NCBI GenBank assembly: GCA_002315455.1 | Contig: DCGG01000083.1 | Location: forward strand, 14,911-21,343 | Source: Lentisphaeria bacterium UBA1784 | GTDB lineage: Bacteria > Verrucomicrobiota > Lentisphaeria > Victivallales > Victivallaceae | Length of the DNA: 6,433 bases | Reading direction: 5' to 3' | In this document: positions 6,254 to 6,433 of the stretch, one piece after another | Position numbering within the stretch: the first letter of the stretch is position 1 | Layout of the letters: each line of letters opens with the position of its first letter | The notes under the pieces: generated by a model | The model's input: only the letters and a program-made list of their open reading frames with translations | Databases searched by the model: none | Told to the model about the DNA's origin: nothing | Program-made: the position numbers and the translations under genes

Positions 6254-6433
6254 TCAATGAACGGGGGGCGCCGTGGGAGACTGCGGGATCGCAGGGGCCG
6301 TGCTGGGAATTGCCGTCGGTTTCTGCTCCGCATCCTTTTTTGCCGGGACGGGTTCCTCCTTGACGGGCGCCGGGGCGGCCGGCTTTGGGGCCTGCTTGAT
6401 GGCCGGAACCGCCGGAGTGGCCGGAGTTACCGG
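6254..6433 (-). CDS. C-terminal tail of a Pro/Ala/Lys-rich protein (5' truncated)
   Basis: On the minus strand a frame is open from the right edge for 59 residues, ending V-H then TGA. The composition is strikingly low in complexity: Pro and Ala make up more than half, with scattered Lys, Glu, Thr and Gln and no hydrophobic segment. Such extended tails or linkers occur in envelope-spanning, ribosome-associated or surface proteins, so no function can be given. The gap to the def start is 43 nt with no hairpin or T-tract, so it may be the preceding gene of the same transcript. The Pro codons are mostly CCG or CCC with GC-rich third positions, as expected for this genome, which supports real coding. 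Because no upstream domain is visible, confidence is moderate. Confidence 0.6.
   Translation of the reverse strand, partial: PVTPATPAVPAIKQAPKPAAPAPVKEEPVPAKKDAEQKPTAIPSTAPAIPQSPTAPPVH

Overview
The window is GC-rich bacterial DNA carrying seven genes, two of them cut by its edges. Three read rightwards (carbohydrate use) and four read leftwards (a compact unit with peptide deformylase), and the two sets converge near 3.9 kb. Intracellular glycoside hydrolases, an MFS sugar-type permease, high GC at third codon positions and Shine-Dalgarno motifs set 8 nt from several starts suggest a glycan-degrading anaerobe. I would guess Lentisphaerota (Victivallales-like) or another member of the PVC group. 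That placement comes from gene style only; no taxonomic marker is visible.

Rightward half (1-3876). The window opens inside the C-terminal part of a large glycoside-hydrolase-type protein with beta-sandwich sugar-binding domains (3-1037). After a 64-nt gap holding a good sigma70-like promoter comes a complete family GH20 beta-N-acetylhexosaminidase (1102-2535) with no signal peptide. A strong intrinsic terminator follows (2589-2627). A 12-TM MFS permease (2659-3876) starts only 31 nt after its T-tract. The simplest reading is that the permease imports a small amino-sugar-containing glycan or monosaccharide and the cytoplasmic hydrolases trim it.

Leftward half (3853-6433), in order of transcription: the C-terminal tail of a Pro/Ala/Lys-rich protein (6254-6433), peptide deformylase def (5611-6210), a five-TM membrane protein with a large loop (4679-5614, ATGA overlap with def), and a bacterial homologue of eukaryotic CDC123/D123, an ATP-grasp-like protein (3928-4677, one base after the previous stop). 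A hairpin with a U-rich tail, lying partly inside the 3' end of the permease gene, ends this unit.

The most interesting item is the CDC123-like gene. In eukaryotes CDC123 assists eIF2 assembly in translation initiation. Here it appears to share an operon with peptide deformylase, which acts on newly made protein N-termini. A functional link is only a hypothesis. No RNA genes, mobile elements or CRISPR arrays are visible, and no stretch longer than 300 bases lacks a gene.
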